Origin: Pardosa pseudoannulata
Taxonomy: Eukaryota; Arthropoda; Arachnida; Araneae; Lycosidae
DNA length: 64,000 nt
NCBI GenBank assembly: GCA_032207245.1
Contig: CM063504.1
Location: 86,213,210 to 86,277,209, forward strand
Direction: 5' to 3'
The notes below the pieces were generated by a model. The model saw only the letters and a program-made list of their open reading frames with translations. It was not told where the DNA came from and did not search any database. A program made the translations under genes and the position numbers. Shown piece by piece: positions 13,984 through 26,234 of this stretch (position 1 is the first letter of the stretch; each line of letters opens with the position of its first letter).

Positions 13984-14628
13984 CAGGGCCGTAACTAGGT
14001 CCTTTAGCGCCCGTGTCAAAAAACTGATCTGCACCCCTACCACTATATATAGTGAGAAAATATGTAAACACGATTTTTTTTCTATCATATATTTAGAATT
14101 AACTCGCAAAATAAATTGTTAATTCTTAAAATGTTCCTAGTACATTAATTTTTAATTTTTCTTCTATTTTTACCTTATAAATACTTAAAAATATTTTTAA
14201 ACTCTTTGTAGATATTATTTTGCTAATAAACTGAATAGTTTTTTTAGGTGAATATTTTTTTATTTAAATGTTGAATTTTTCATAGAAAAATACTGAATTT
14301 ATAAATTTAAATTTAGTTTTAACAACTCTAAAATTTAAAACGAATACCCGGATTTGTATTAAGGCAGTGTTTGGTACACATTTTGTAAGAATATATAACA
14401 AGTCTAGTCTCTAGAAGCATTTTTAAAAATAAGAAAATTCATTAAAAAAAATCTTTTATAAACACATTGGATTTTATAATTAAAAAATAAATATTTTTCA
14501 ACTTTTCCGTATTTCAACTCGGGGCGTATCGTTATCTTTCGGACCCCATTTTCTTCATGGTGCGGCGCCCCTAAGACTAATGCGCCCGTGGCAGATGCCA
14601 CCTTTGCCACGTCCTAGTTACGGCCATG
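13984..14628. mobile_element. hAT-like non-autonomous element (family H1), complete, with 8-bp target duplication
   Basis: The 645-bp element opens cagggccgtaactaggtcc and closes gtcctagttacggccatg. The inverted ends share ggccgtaactagg. A perfect 8-bp duplication, cttctgaa, lies at 13976..13983 and 14629..14636. The interior is AT-rich and non-coding. Other copies are at 20382 (same orientation) and 7099 (opposite). Confidence 0.83.
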
Positions 14629-14894
14629 CTTCTGAATAATCCAGTTTCTAGAATTGGAAATATCATTTTCATAAGCAACAAATGTATCTTGTAATGCATT
14701 TGTAATTCGGTAATTTTCAACTTGCTGGTGAGGGCTCCATTTTTATACATTCTGAATAATAATGTTTCTATCAAGGTAGCATAAATAAATAGTTAAATAT
14801 GATTCCGTCTTATAACTATCTAATATATTTTACTTTGATACAGTTGCAATTTTGCATAAAACAGTTTTTTTTTGTTTGTTTTTTTTTTTTTTTT

Positions 14895-14897
<3 letters not shown>

Positions 14898-14939
<42 letters not shown>
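14898..14939. repeat. (TA)n microsatellite after a T-rich run
   Basis: About 40 bp of TA preceded by T-rich sequence (14865..14894); it ends about 20 bp before repeat R3. Confidence 0.95.
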
Positions 14940-14944
<5 letters not shown>

Positions 14945-14957
14945 GTGTTCTAAATGA

Positions 14958-16400
14958 ACAATATTAATACTTTAAAGGCTTTAAAGGTGATGTGGCAACT
15001 GGACCATATGGACCGAGCCCTTCAATCCAGAGGCTTCTGTCAGTAAGCACAAAAATGACAACGAGCGAAAAATAAACACATAAAAGAGCAAAGAAATAGA
15101 AGGGTGGATTCGCGAGTTCATAACACAAAACTAGAGAGTAGAGAGTTTAGGGATAGAAAAACATAAAATATTTTTGTGGCCAGTGACATCCGTACGAAAA
15201 AAGCCGAAAATATAGAATAGTAATGACCAAAATCGAAAAAATTAAAAATTTTGAAAAAATAAAAAATATATGTTTTAAAAATAAATAAATTGCATTAAAA
15301 ATCCGAAAAGGGCCTAAATAATAATAAATAAACATAAAAAAACAATTTAGATTAATTTAGATTAAGTTTTAGAATTTTTGTCTATTGAATAATAGATGAT
15401 CAGAAACGAAAAAAATAAAAATTTTGAAAAAATAAAAATTATATGTTTTAAAAATAAATAAATTGCCTTAAAATCCGAAAAGGGCCTAAATAATAGTAAA
15501 TAAACATAAAAAACAATTTATATTAATTTAGATTAAGTTTTGGAATTTTTGTCTATTGAATAATAGATGATCAAAAACGAAAAAAAATAAAAATTTTGAA
15601 AAAATAAAAATATGTTTTAAAAACAAATAAATTGCATTAAAAATCCAAAAAGGGCCTAAATAATAATAAATAAACATAAAAAACAATTTATATTAATTTA
15701 GATTAAGTTTTAGAATTTTTGTCTATTGAATAATAGATGATCAGAAACGAAAAAAATAAAAATTTTGAAAAAATAAAAATTATATGTTTTAAAAATAAAT
15801 AAATTGCATTAAAAATCCGAAAAGGACCTAAATAATAATAAACATAAAAAACAATTTATATTAATTTAGATTAAGTTTTAGAATTTTTGTCTGTTGAATA
15901 ATAGATGATCAGAAACAGAAAAATTAAAAATTTTGAAAAAATAAAAATATATGTTTTAAAAATAAATAAATTGCATTAAAAATCCGAAAAGGGCCTAAAT
16001 AATAATAAATAAACATAAAAACAATTTTTATTAATTTTGATTAAGTATAATATTAATAATATATTTCAATATTAATACCAAAGGCATCAAAGGTGATGTG
16101 GCAACTGGACCATATGGGCCGAGCCCTTCAATCCAGAGGCTTCTGTCAGTAAGCACAAAAATAACAACGAGCGAAAAATAAACACATAAAAGAGCCAAGA
16201 GATAGAAGGGTTGATTCGTGAGTTCATAACACAAAACTAGAGAGTAGAGAGTTTAGGGATAGAAAAACATAAAATATTTTTGTGGCCAGTGACATCCCTA
16301 CGAAAAAAGCCGAAAAAATTAGAATAATATTGAACTAGATCGAAAAAATTTGAAAATTTTTGGAAAAGTAAAAATATAAATGTTAAAAATAAATAAATTG
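14958..16400. repeat. dispersed repeat R3, two head copies flanking a 170-bp tandem array
   Basis: A head of about 270-330 bp (caatattaatac, gcaactggaccatatgg, gcccttcaatccagaggctt, gaaaaacataaaatattttt) occurs at 14958 and again at 16068, a distance of 1,110 bp. Between them is an AT-rich tandem array. A third head is at 24541. I cannot assign the family to a known class. Confidence 0.75.
15232..16050. repeat. tandem array, unit about 170 bp, nearly 5 copies
   Basis: The marker ggcctaaataata recurs at about 15311, 15483, 15653, 15825 and 15992 (spacings 172, 170, 172, 167). Each unit also has tttttgtctattgaataata, gatgatcagaaacg and atgttttaaaaa. Very A-rich on the + strand. Confidence 0.85.
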
Positions 16401-17639
16401 TACTAAAAATCCAATTCAATACCCTTGTCCTACAGTTACTTGTAGCTGCGAGATATGTTTTTTCTGCTTGAAAAGGTTGGGTAAGTTTGTAGATAGAAAT
16501 TCAAAAATTTCTACACATAATTCCCAAATAAGATGTGCTTGTAAAATGATTTTTATAAATTCCACATACAAGTTTATATTAAACCTTGGTACGTTGAAAC
16601 AAATCAAAAGGTAGTTTAATAAAAATTGTTAAAAAATAATAGATTTACGACAACTAACCGAAACTACATCAATTTCTTATACTTAACTGCACTAAGGGAG
16701 GGGGGTGAATAACGGAAATAGCAATAAAAAGATAGTATAATTCCAATTAGCTAAATCACAATATACACTGTTTTTAATAACTTTTCATAAAAATCACAAA
16801 TTCTGAAGTTTATTAAATACGTCTGAATTGTTGTACTTTTTATTCGAGAATGAAAAAAAAAATGTTCTGTTATGCACAGATAGCTATTATTTATCATTAG
16901 AAGACCCGTTGCCAGAAACTTCTACCAAATAAAATTTCAATTTGACAATTGTAAGGGGTGTGGCGAGAGGGGGAAATTCACACGGCAATCTTGCTGAAGT
17001 CATTGATTTCAATGAATCGGCATGTCAGATTACGATAGACTGTATTATCGCTTTATCGAGCATATAAATGAAGGAAACACTATAAATGTTTTATGTTGAA
17101 GATTCAATGTAATACGTCATCTGTAAATTAATCAACCATTTGAAATGGTTTTATAGATGGGAATTCGATTCTTTACAGAATTGGGAAGGGATGAGGTAAT
17201 AAATAAAGCTTGTTGTTTATCAAATCAAATATGTTCCATTTCTAAGTGACACGTTTGCCTTGAGAAAAACGTCATGCTTCTTACGATTAGCAAATTTAAA
17301 TTATATTTTGCATAAATTCTTACCAACAAGTTTTAATATATATCAAAACATGAAATCGATTTTTAGTATTCGATTAAGTGTAAGACGTTTAAAATATTTC
17401 TTGCATTTACCGACTCATTACCAACCAGTAGTTATACCCTGTCTAACACCTAATATTAAAAAAAGTCGAAATTTGCAAGCTCTAAATTATTTACCAAGCA
17501 ATTAATCAATCCTATAAATGAAAACATGAAATCAATTTTTATTATTGTATTTATTATTAGATATTAGTAGACTAATTTATTTCTGGAGATGGGGAAAGCC
17601 TATAACCGTTACCAAATCATAGATCTGTGCTGTTGTATT
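16401..17639. other. no recognisable feature
   Basis: AT-rich. A short direct similarity, aaaacatgaaatcgattttt (17345) and aaaacatgaaatcaattttt (17523), is the only internal repeat noticed. Confidence 0.5.
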
Positions 17640-17812
17640 TGTAATAAGCCAATTTGTTGCAACGTCACGAACTACTATAATGCCCTTTCCATTCATTTTC
17701 ATGTTTACAACATCCAATAGACAAACAATAAACTGTCATTCCGTTTGAAACTAAAGCCAGAATTGTCATATTTTGAGAATTTTCCCTACTGCGTGAAATC
17801 GCCTTATTTAAC
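17640..17812 (+). repeat. dispersed repeat pair member (inverted copy at 26235)
   Basis: Words gccaatttgttgcaacgtca, caatagacaaacaataaact, gacaatt-type stretches and ccctactgcgtgaaat occur here in one order and are found reversed and complemented at 26235..26400. Non-coding. Confidence 0.75.
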
Positions 17813-18289
17813 CCTAATTGTATCGTGCATTCTAAAATTTATGTTTACGGAAACGTCCTTCTATTTTAAAGTAGAGAGAAAACGATTGTTTTTTCGCCTA
17901 TCAACTTCGCAGGCTGCCTAAGCTATGTATTGTTAAATATTCAAGGTTAAGCGGATATGTTGTATCTATTTCACACTTTATATCTGGATCCACTTTGATC
18001 TATTTAAATCATTTATAATAGTTATGTACGCATTGTCAGAACTTAACTAAGAGTTAAGTTACATTTTTAATAAAAATGGTGGTAGAAACTCACAATAAAA
18101 TTACTGCACTGAAAAACTATCTTAAACCATGAAGTTTTAAATGCGATTTTAAAATGGTAAATAGACACGGAAAATAAAAAGCATTGTTGAATCTTAGAAA
18201 AAAGTTCATCCAAACGATAGTCGTATGAGTAAGATAGTTTTTGCTCCCGACCTAGCGAAAGCCATACGGGAAATAGTCGTATGAGTAAA

Positions 18290-18437
18290 TCATTCCTTTC
18301 TTTATCGGAGGTCGTGGGTTCGAATCCTGTTGGCATGGTAGTTCGTAGCCGGTCGGAATCGGTTTTAAGGAGTAGGTTCTGGTCTAATTAGCTGTGGTTT
18401 TATAACCAAATGGCCGTAATGTTTCAAACCAAATAAG
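18290..18437 (+). mobile_element. SINE family S1, old partial copy
   Basis: The B box gggttcgaatcc is followed by ggcatgg, gtcggaatcgg, ggtctaattagc and a tail caaaccaaat. The A-box part of the head is hard to recognise, so the 5' limit is uncertain. It lies about 60 bp upstream of the well-preserved copy at 18498. Confidence 0.6.
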
Positions 18438-18485
18438 CAAATAATCTAAATTACTGAACTATGAATAAAAAATATGTATTGTCTT

Positions 18486-18689
18486 CAACAGCCTATAGCC
18501 GAACAATGACCGATTGGTTAGGGTGCTGGCCTTCGGTACAGGAGTTCATGGGTTCGAATTCCACTGTGGCATGGATGTTCGTAGCCGTTCGGAATCGGCT
18601 TTAAACTGTAGGTCCCGGTCTCATTAGCCCTCTTGTTGCAAAAAAGTAGACCGTAGCACTCCAAACCAAACCTAAGCCAACAGCCTATA
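18486..18689 (+). mobile_element. SINE family S1, full copy with 12-bp target duplication
   Basis: The body 18498..18677 lies between perfect 12-bp repeats, caacagcctata, at 18486..18497 and 18678..18689. The A and B boxes, gccgttcggaatcggc, ggtcccggtctcattagc and the (aaacc)n tail are all present. This is the best preserved copy in the window, together with that at 204. Confidence 0.88.
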
Positions 18690-19974
18690 TCTGTAAAAGT
18701 TGTGATTTCGATCCCAGGCTTAAGGAGAAGTGACTAAATTCTTAACAATTTATAATTCTGGGCTTTCAGGTATCCAAATATATTATCACTTGTTAAGATT
18801 CAACCGAGGTAGAAATATTGTCCTTGCAAGATAATTACGGCTTTTAAATACTTAAAAAAGAAGAAAGAAAAAAAAATGTATACAGGCGGGCTACGTTCGG
18901 GTTTTTAAAACCGAATTAATAACTATTACACTTTTTGAAACAGCTAAACTAATAACTGCTGACAGCCTCGCCCTTTTACGGCGTAGCAATAATTACTTTA
19001 GTTGGAAGACTCCCAAAAAAGAGTTTTTAGAAATATACCCCTAATTTAACCGCAGGACATCATTGCCGTGCACTCTTAAAGCATTTTAGATAGTCTGCAA
19101 GTATTCGCCACGAGAGGTGATTTATTACGGTTACGGTCACTGAGCTGCAAAACTTGTAGTGCAAAACTGAAAACTGAAGTAATATTCTCAGACTGCCAGT
19201 TTATTTACTGTGTGTTCATTAAAATGGTTCGTTTGAAGGATTACTTTTATGTATCCGTTCGCAAATTATAGTTTCTGTCGTATTCTGTTTTTCTACCCTG
19301 TCTATATAGCTCATTAATGTCGTGAATTCGTTGTTCGTAAATAAAAATGCTTTTGACACAAAAATAAATCGATAAAAGGGGGTACTACGTGCATTTCTAC
19401 ATAGAGGAGGTAAAAGTACCTATTATATTTGTATTTATTATAAATGAAGGCGACTAGGGACTTCACAATTATTTGGACTCCTGGGAGTAAGAAAAAAAAT
19501 TAAAACAGCTTTGAATATTAGTCTATCCTCATTAGTGACGAGTTGATATTTTAAGCATCATAGGGTAGTAAAAAAAGCAAATTTCCGAAATAATAGATTT
19601 ATTTGCTATAATATATAAGCACAGTACAGTGAATTTTAATAACAGGTATATACTATTCGTGTATAAACTTTCGGTTCAAATAACAAAATAACAAAGAATA
19701 AAAAGTACTAAGAATTCGAGTAAAATATATTTTTAATGAATGTTGTTGGATGATTCAATCTTTACAATCAAATTGTTATTTTTACCTATTATGTGATAAA
19801 TTAATAAATTTAATCGCCTGTTCTTAAAATGGGGCTTGATATAATGGCATTAAACGCTGGAAAAGGGGGACGGGGTGGATTTCAAAGTTTTAAAGATGAC
19901 AATATTTTTCGCTGTGATAAGAAGTTTATTGATACCAATTTATTTTAGAATCGGATCTATAGTTTAGGAAAAGA
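18690..19974. other. no recognisable feature
   Basis: AT-rich with no open frame of note. 18950..19150 is slightly GC-richer but not coding in any frame I could follow. Confidence 0.5.
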
Positions 19975-20120
19975 TAAACTTACTCGCTTTCAATTTTGCT
20001 AACCCTAATTCATCAAAAATCTAATATGGATGCTCTATCCATTCCAGGTCCAACCGCTTCATAAATTCGCGGACAGATGGACAGACAACTTGGGCTATTA
20101 TTATATAGGTGATACATCCG
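19975..20120 (+). mobile_element. possible LINE-like 3' tail
   Basis: Contains tccaggtccaaccgcttcat, then cggacagatggacagacaac and a final attatataggt. The order resembles a LINE 3' terminus (target-like gtccaaccg, then acagacagac). Short and diverged. Confidence 0.35.
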
Positions 20121-20381
20121 CTGCAAGTGAACTCATGTTTTACTTATCGCACTGATAAAAAAATATATAAAAAATTGGTTTTGAACTGCACTATGGTTTG
20201 CATTTGTCACTCGAGGGATAAATAGGTACCAACTTAACCAGAAATTAGGAAACTAATGTGTATGTCAACATCAAGGCCAGAGTGCGTTTTTAAGGTATAG
20301 ACGTTGTTACTAAAAGCAATTCCTACAAATTCGATCATCATCGGAAAAATTACATAAAATTACAGAAGTATAACCAGTCAC

Positions 20382-21041
20382 CAGAGCCGTAGCTAGGTCC
20401 TTTAGACCATGGGAAAAAAAAAACTAGTCTGCGCCCCTACTGCCAAATTGAGTGAGAAAATATATAAACATGTTTTTTATATCATATATTCAGAATGGAT
20501 TGAAAATATTTTGTTAATTCTTAAAATGTTCTTAGTATATTAATTTTTAATATTTTCTTGTATTTTTACCTTATTAATACTCAAAAATATTTTTGGAAAT
20601 TTTGGGGATATTATTTTGCAGATACACTAAATAGTTTATTTGAGGGGAATAATTTTTATTTGGACGTTAAATTTTAATAAAAAATTGACGAATTTCTAAT
20701 TTTAAATTTAGTTTAATAACTTCAATAAATTCAAAATTTAAAACGAATACCCAGATTTATATTAAAGCATATTAGTGGTGTTTGGTAAACATTTTGTAAG
20801 AATCTATAACAAGTTTAGTCTTTAGAAGCATTTTAGAAAATAAAAAAATTCATTATAAAAAGTAATTTTTAAACACATTACAGTACGTTGGATTTTAAAA
20901 TTTAAAAAAATAATTTTCAAATTTTCCCTATTTCTATTCTGGGCAAATCGTTCTCTTTCAGATCCCATTTTCCTTACGCGCGCCTAAGACTGATGCGCCC
21001 GTGACAAATGCCACCTTTGCCACGCACTAGTTACGATCCTG
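20382..21041. mobile_element. hAT-like family H1, second copy
   Basis: Opens cagagccgtagctaggtcc and closes gcactagttacgatcctg, with the same interior as 13984..14628 (agtgagaaaatat, aaaatgttcttagta, cccattttcc). The flanks carry ccagtcac and ctagtcac (7 of 8 bases equal), consistent with an older 8-bp target duplication. Confidence 0.75.
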
Positions 21042-21429
21042 CTAGTCACTGTTAAATAATAGACACACATCTGCTACACTGTTACACGCATGTACTATGA
21101 GCAGGGTTTTTAAACTCACTGTACATATTTAAAGATGTTTTCAGTTATAAAGACATGAAACATACAAAATTTATAATATCTGGCATAACAAAAATAAGGG
21201 CCAATACGATTAAATACATTTATATAAACCGTTTCTCCTTCAAGGAAGACTGAGTATTTATTTTGGGATGAATAGATTGTTTCTGATCTCAGAATAAATA
21301 TCCTTCATACAGTGCATGAACCGTGTAAGTAAAAAAGAATTCAAATTTCACGTATCACATTTTGTTCATATTTTTATGAAAGTCTAGCTTAGTCTTTGGA
21401 GAACAAACATGATCTGACTTGATAAAAGC

Positions 21430-23515
21430 ACAAGATCCGTTCGATACAAAACGGTTAAATAGGAAAATATTTGTCCGGTATTCAAATATTTCCGACTTTT
21501 TTACATTCTTTCTATGTTGAAACTTGGTATATTTTCTAAACATCGTTCACTCATAAAGAATAGAACGAATATTCAAAAAGCGTTAGTCATTCAATGTCTC
21601 AGTAAATGCAGTCTATTTAATTCGGTGTTCAGTAAAATTTTAACACAAAGCAGGAATTTCTGATTTATATTTTTGTTGGAAAGTATGTTCAGTAGTTTGA
21701 AAGGTTTTATTTTTCTAGTTATTATTGTGTTTTCTTTTAAATTGTTTGAAATTTATTTTCAAAAGACTGTGGAAAATGATAGAATTTAGTAAGAAAAATA
21801 AAAAAAAAACAATTTTGCTTTGGCTGACATTATGCTATTTTAAATATGCACATAATCCCTCCCAAGTAGAGTTAATGGATGTAGAATTTGTAAGGTTCAG
21901 TTGCAAATGATAAATGTTCTCGAGAGAGTTGTGGTCGACAGAAAAAGTTGTTTAATTACTTCCTATCTAAAAGGTCAGTATTTAAAGAAACGATTACAAA
22001 TGTCTGGAAAGTCGACTCGCCTTCATCTGCATTACATTGTTTACACGACCATGTTTTGCAGAGACCATAAAACCAATGACGATGTTGATGGTGAAACATA
22101 AAACCAAAGATTTCGTTCGATACAAAACGAGTAAATAGGAAAATATTTGTCCGGTATTCAAATATTTCCTACTTTTTTACATTCTTTTTTATATATTCCC
22201 GTATGGCGTTTGCTGGGTCGGATTATTAAGTAACTTACATTCTTTCTATATTGAAACTCGGTATATTTTCTAAACATCGTTCACTCATAAAGAATAGAAC
22301 GAATATTCAAAAAGCGTTAGTCATTCAATGTCTCTGTAAATGCAGTCTACTTAATTCGGTGTTCAGTAAAATTTTAACACAAAGCAGGAATTTCTGATTT
22401 ATATTTTTGTTGGAAAACATGTTTAGTAGTAATTATTGAAATAAATTTGAAAGGTTTCATTTTTCTAGTTCTGTTTTCTTTTAAATTGTTTGAAATATAT
22501 TTTCAAAAGACAGTGAAAAATGATAAAATTTTGTAAGAAAAATAAAAAATAATCTTGCTTTGCCTGACATTGTGCTATTTTAATATGCAATATTCCCTCC
22601 CAAGTAGAGTTAATGGATGTAGAATTTGTAAGGTTCAGTTGCAAATGATAAATGCTCTCGAGAGAGAGTTGTGGTCGATAGAAAAAGTTGTTTAATTACT
22701 TCCTATCTAAAAGGTCAGTATTTAAAGAAACGATTACAAATGTCTTGAAAGTCGACTCGCCTTGATCTGCATTACATTGTTTACACGACCATGTTTTGCA
22801 GAAACCATAAAACCAGTGACGATGTTGATGGTGAAACATAAAACCAAAGATTTCGGTCGATATAAAACGAGTAAATAGGAAAATATTTGTCCGGTATTCA
22901 AATATTTTTGACGTTTTTACATTCTTTCTATATTGAAATTTGGTATATTTTCTAAACATCGTTCACTCATAAAGAATAGAACGAATATTCAAAAAGCGTT
23001 AGTCATTCAATGTCTCTAAATGCAGTCTACTTAATTCGGTGTTTAGTAAAATTTTAACATAAAGCAGGAATTTCTGATTTATATTTTTGTTGTAAAGCAT
23101 GTTCAGTAGTAATTATTGAAATACATTTGAAAGGTTTTATTTTTCTAGTTATTACTGTGTTTTCTTTTAAATTGTTTGAAATGTATTTTCAAAAGACAGT
23201 GGAAAAATAAAAAATAATCTTGCTTTGGCTGATATCGTGCTATTTTAAATATGCACATAATCCCTCCCAAGTTGAGTTAATGGATGTAGAATTTGTAAGG
23301 TTCAGTTGCAAATGATAAATGCTCTCGAGAGAGTTGTGGTCGATAGAAAAAGTTGTTTAATTACTTCCTATCTAAAAGGTCAGTATTTAAAGAAACGATT
23401 ACAAATGTCTTGAAAGTCGACTCGCCTTGATCTGCATTACATTGTTTACAAGACCATGTTTTGCAGAAACCATAAAACCAATGACGGTGTTGAGGATGAA
23501 ACATAAAACCGAAGA
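21430..23515. repeat. threefold tandem duplication, unit about 680 bp
   Basis: Copies begin near 21430, 22110 and 22851, at the shared stretch gataaaacgagtaaatagg with small changes. All contain catcgttcactcataaagaa (21541, 22275, 22957), gcgttagtcattcaatgtc and agagagttgtggtcga. Copy 2 is longer because of an insert at about 22183..22243. The copies are closely similar, so the duplication is young. The array ends 132 bp before brp exon A. Short minus-strand frames in it are not preserved as genes. Confidence 0.88.
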
Positions 23516-23647
23516 TTTCATGTTTCATCGTTCATTTAATACGGGATTAAATTAAATGTATTGTAATATTGCCAGAGTGAAAATTTGTTTTATGCCTCTT
23601 CTTGTTTAAGACACGTTATTTAATATTCCCTTCTCTTTTCTCTTTAG

Positions 23648-23800
23648 AAACAAGCTGCCGTCATTAGACAACTAGAGGAAGAACTGCGATTAGCCCACAT
23701 GAGGAATCCAGACGCGGAAGTTCAGCAGCATCTGGAGGCCTTGTACAATGAAAAAGAACACATGACCAAAGAAATATTCCTACTTAGAGAAACTATTAAG
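23648..23800 (+). CDS. brp: brp exon A (first exon in window): ELKS core, residues 1-51 of the visible protein
   Basis: The exon has 51 codons and is phase 0 at both ends. It is preceded by a pyrimidine-rich ttctctttag acceptor and followed by AAG|gtagcg, a rather weak donor. The translation contains RQLEEELRLAHMRNPDAEVQ and ALYNEKEHMTKEIFLLRETI, which match the ELKS/Bruchpilot core just before the RIETQKQTL block encoded by the next exon. The tandem 700-bp repeats stop about 130 bp upstream. The exon that should precede it (the SMKTFW/ELKRERALRKEE-type region of the family) was not found upstream. Confidence 0.93.
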
Positions 23801-24540
23801 GTAGCGTAAATTCTACTTTTAAATTGACATTGGTCTCATTCTATGATTTCGAACTTTTCGAATATTTCGCAACTTGTCTATGGTTTAAGATTTTATTTTT
23901 CCACCATTTTTTATTTCAGTATTGGTTTTTATTTAGTTTCGTATATTTATACATAGTAGAAAAACTGTACGACTAAGAAAAAATATTTATAATTTATTTC
24001 TACAGTAGATTTAGTGTCTCCGCAATTTAAATATATGCCACAAATTCTCTTATTCTTTAAAATGCACAACATAAGAACGATAATTAAAATTTCCGTTCTT
24101 GTTCAATGGAACATCCGAATTTCTATACTTAATTCAAATATCGGCGATTATCGACATTTTCAGGCATCACGAACACAAATTAAAAAAATTGTATTCTTGT
24201 CGCAAAATGTATTTGATTAGTCCAGACTAGATACAGTAGTAAAATGTAGCAGAAAAAGTAATTTTAAAATATCCGTTAAAACATTCGCGAACAAAAGAAA
24301 TTTTTTTTTTTTTGCTTTTTCAAACAAAAATGCTGGAAAATAAAAAAGGTCAGTTAAATAATTAACATTAAATAACAGTCACAATAAAGTGTTATAAGTA
24401 ATTCAAACCCTTACTTTCGGTTGATTTTATTAATATACAAATCTCAACAAAGCACAATAGCTTTCAGTCTCAAAATTTTGCAAGTCCAAAACGACAACAT
24501 GGAAAAATTTCTGGTAACCGTTTAGAATCGCCAATGGATT

Positions 24541-24850
24541 ATCAAAGGCATCAAAGGTGGTGAGCAACTGGACCATATGGGCCGAGCCCTTCAATCCAGA
24601 GGCTTCAGTAAACACAAAAATAACAACGAGCGAAAAATAAACACATAACAGAGCAAAGAGATAAAAGGGTGCATTCGTGAGTTCATAACACAAAATTAGA
24701 GAGTAGAGAGTTTAGGGATAGAAAAACATAAAATATTTTTGTGGCCAGTGACATCCGTACGAAAAAAGCCGAAAAAATTAGAATAATATTGAACTAGATC
24801 GAAAAAATTTGAAACTTTTTGGAAAAATAAAAATATAAGTTTTAAAAATA
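24541..24850. repeat. dispersed repeat R3, third head copy
   Basis: Carries the same ordered words as 14958 and 16068 (caactggaccatatgggcc, tcaatccagaggctt, acataaaatatttttgtgg, gaaaaaattagaataatatt) with small deletions. Downstream, 24851..25005, is a GC-richer stretch (gccaaggtcccagacc, accgggggcgcgc) that may belong to the same element but is not present after the other two heads. Confidence 0.7.
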
Positions 24851-26037
24851 ATCAATGGATTAGGACCTTCAATGTTAAGATATAGCAGCAGACCATCGCC
24901 AAGGTCCCAGACCACTGTCAAAGCGCCAATTAGTTCAGATGGTCTGACACCGGGGGCGCGCAAATCTAGGCCGAAGTTCCTGATCTCCTGTGTTATTTAG
25001 TCTATAATTAGTCCTTGCATTGTGGCAAACTAAATGTTTTAATTTTATGGGGAAAAATTCAGAAGTGTTCATTTGCATTTCTGCATAAGAACACCATTTA
25101 GAACGCATAGTTAAAAATGATTCTGCTGATTATTCTTGATTAGCATTCATAAATATAATAAAGCAGTGAAAAAGAAACATTTTTATCTGTGGAGAAAAAG
25201 AGAAAATTTTAATATTTATCAGATAATAAATAAATAAGAGATTTGAAAAAAAAAATTTTCAATTTTACAACTCCTCTTCAACCTCTACTCAAAATACAGT
25301 TTCTTTTAAGTCAAAGAGTTTTTTGCTGGATGAGATCCCGCCTACCATCCTCTTATTTTAAATTAATTTTACAATTTACACTAAATCACAAATTTGTGAT
25401 GAAAATCACACTCAGTTTATTTAATTTGTGATTAAGTGAATGTTTCAGTCTATTTAGTATGAATGTTATGTGTTTCCTTTGTTAATTCAATTAGATTTTA
25501 AATATTCAATTTTTGTAAAATTTTTCCTCAAAATGTTGTTTTTGTTTATGTATCAATTTGTTGAGTTACGATCCCCTCGCCAGATTTCAAACGCCACGCT
25601 GCAAGCACGCCACGCATGCAAGCACGCCAATTTCGCCAAATGTGGTTGAAGCACCAACAAGATCCATGATTAGAAACAGGAGAGTGGGCTAAGAAGAGGA
25701 GTTGAATTAATATAATTTACCAGTCGTTTCGTGCTCAGCCTTTCGGTCTGTGTATTTCAAGGTCTCAAATAAATGGTTGCGCTTATTTCAAAATTTAAAA
25801 TAATTTTTAAAATATGTTACAACAGCAACTTTAAGAATTTCGAAAGTAAAACAATATGTTTTATACATTTTGTCTTCATAAATATAAACTATTATATTTG
25901 GCATTATCTTTGCACTTTTCACTAAAGGAAAATTAACTACATTTTTGGCATGATTATTTAAAGAGAATTCAGGTATTTATAAAAAATACCAATGTCCAGT
26001 CTGATGAAAATCGATTAAAGACAATCAGACGTATGCT

Positions 26038-26114
26038 GGATTTGCATAGGTTTGGTTTGGTTTGGTTTGGTTTGGTTGCTGTTGTGCTACACGAGGGCTA
26101 ACGGATTTGCATAG
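26038..26114 (-). mobile_element. SINE family S1, severely 5'-truncated copy, minus strand
   Basis: A 53-bp insert (26050..26102) is bounded by perfect 12-bp repeats, ggatttgcatag, at 26038..26049 and 26103..26114. Read on the minus strand it is only the 3' end of S1 (gttagccctcgtgtagca) plus five aaacc tail units. The intact duplications with almost no body indicate truncation during reverse transcription. Confidence 0.8.
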
Positions 26115-26234
26115 AAAAATTGCTTATTAATTCTAACTGACTTTGGTGAGACATTTCCAAAGAACGGGATATAAATAAAACGTAAAATACTTTTAAACAG
26201 TTTTGCAAACGATTCTTCTCTTACCTCAGCAACG

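Noticed and set aside
16031..16234. Small hydrophobic minus-strand protein gene
   Set aside because: Part of dispersed repeat R3, non-ATG start, no support as a gene; kept only as a low-interest finding.
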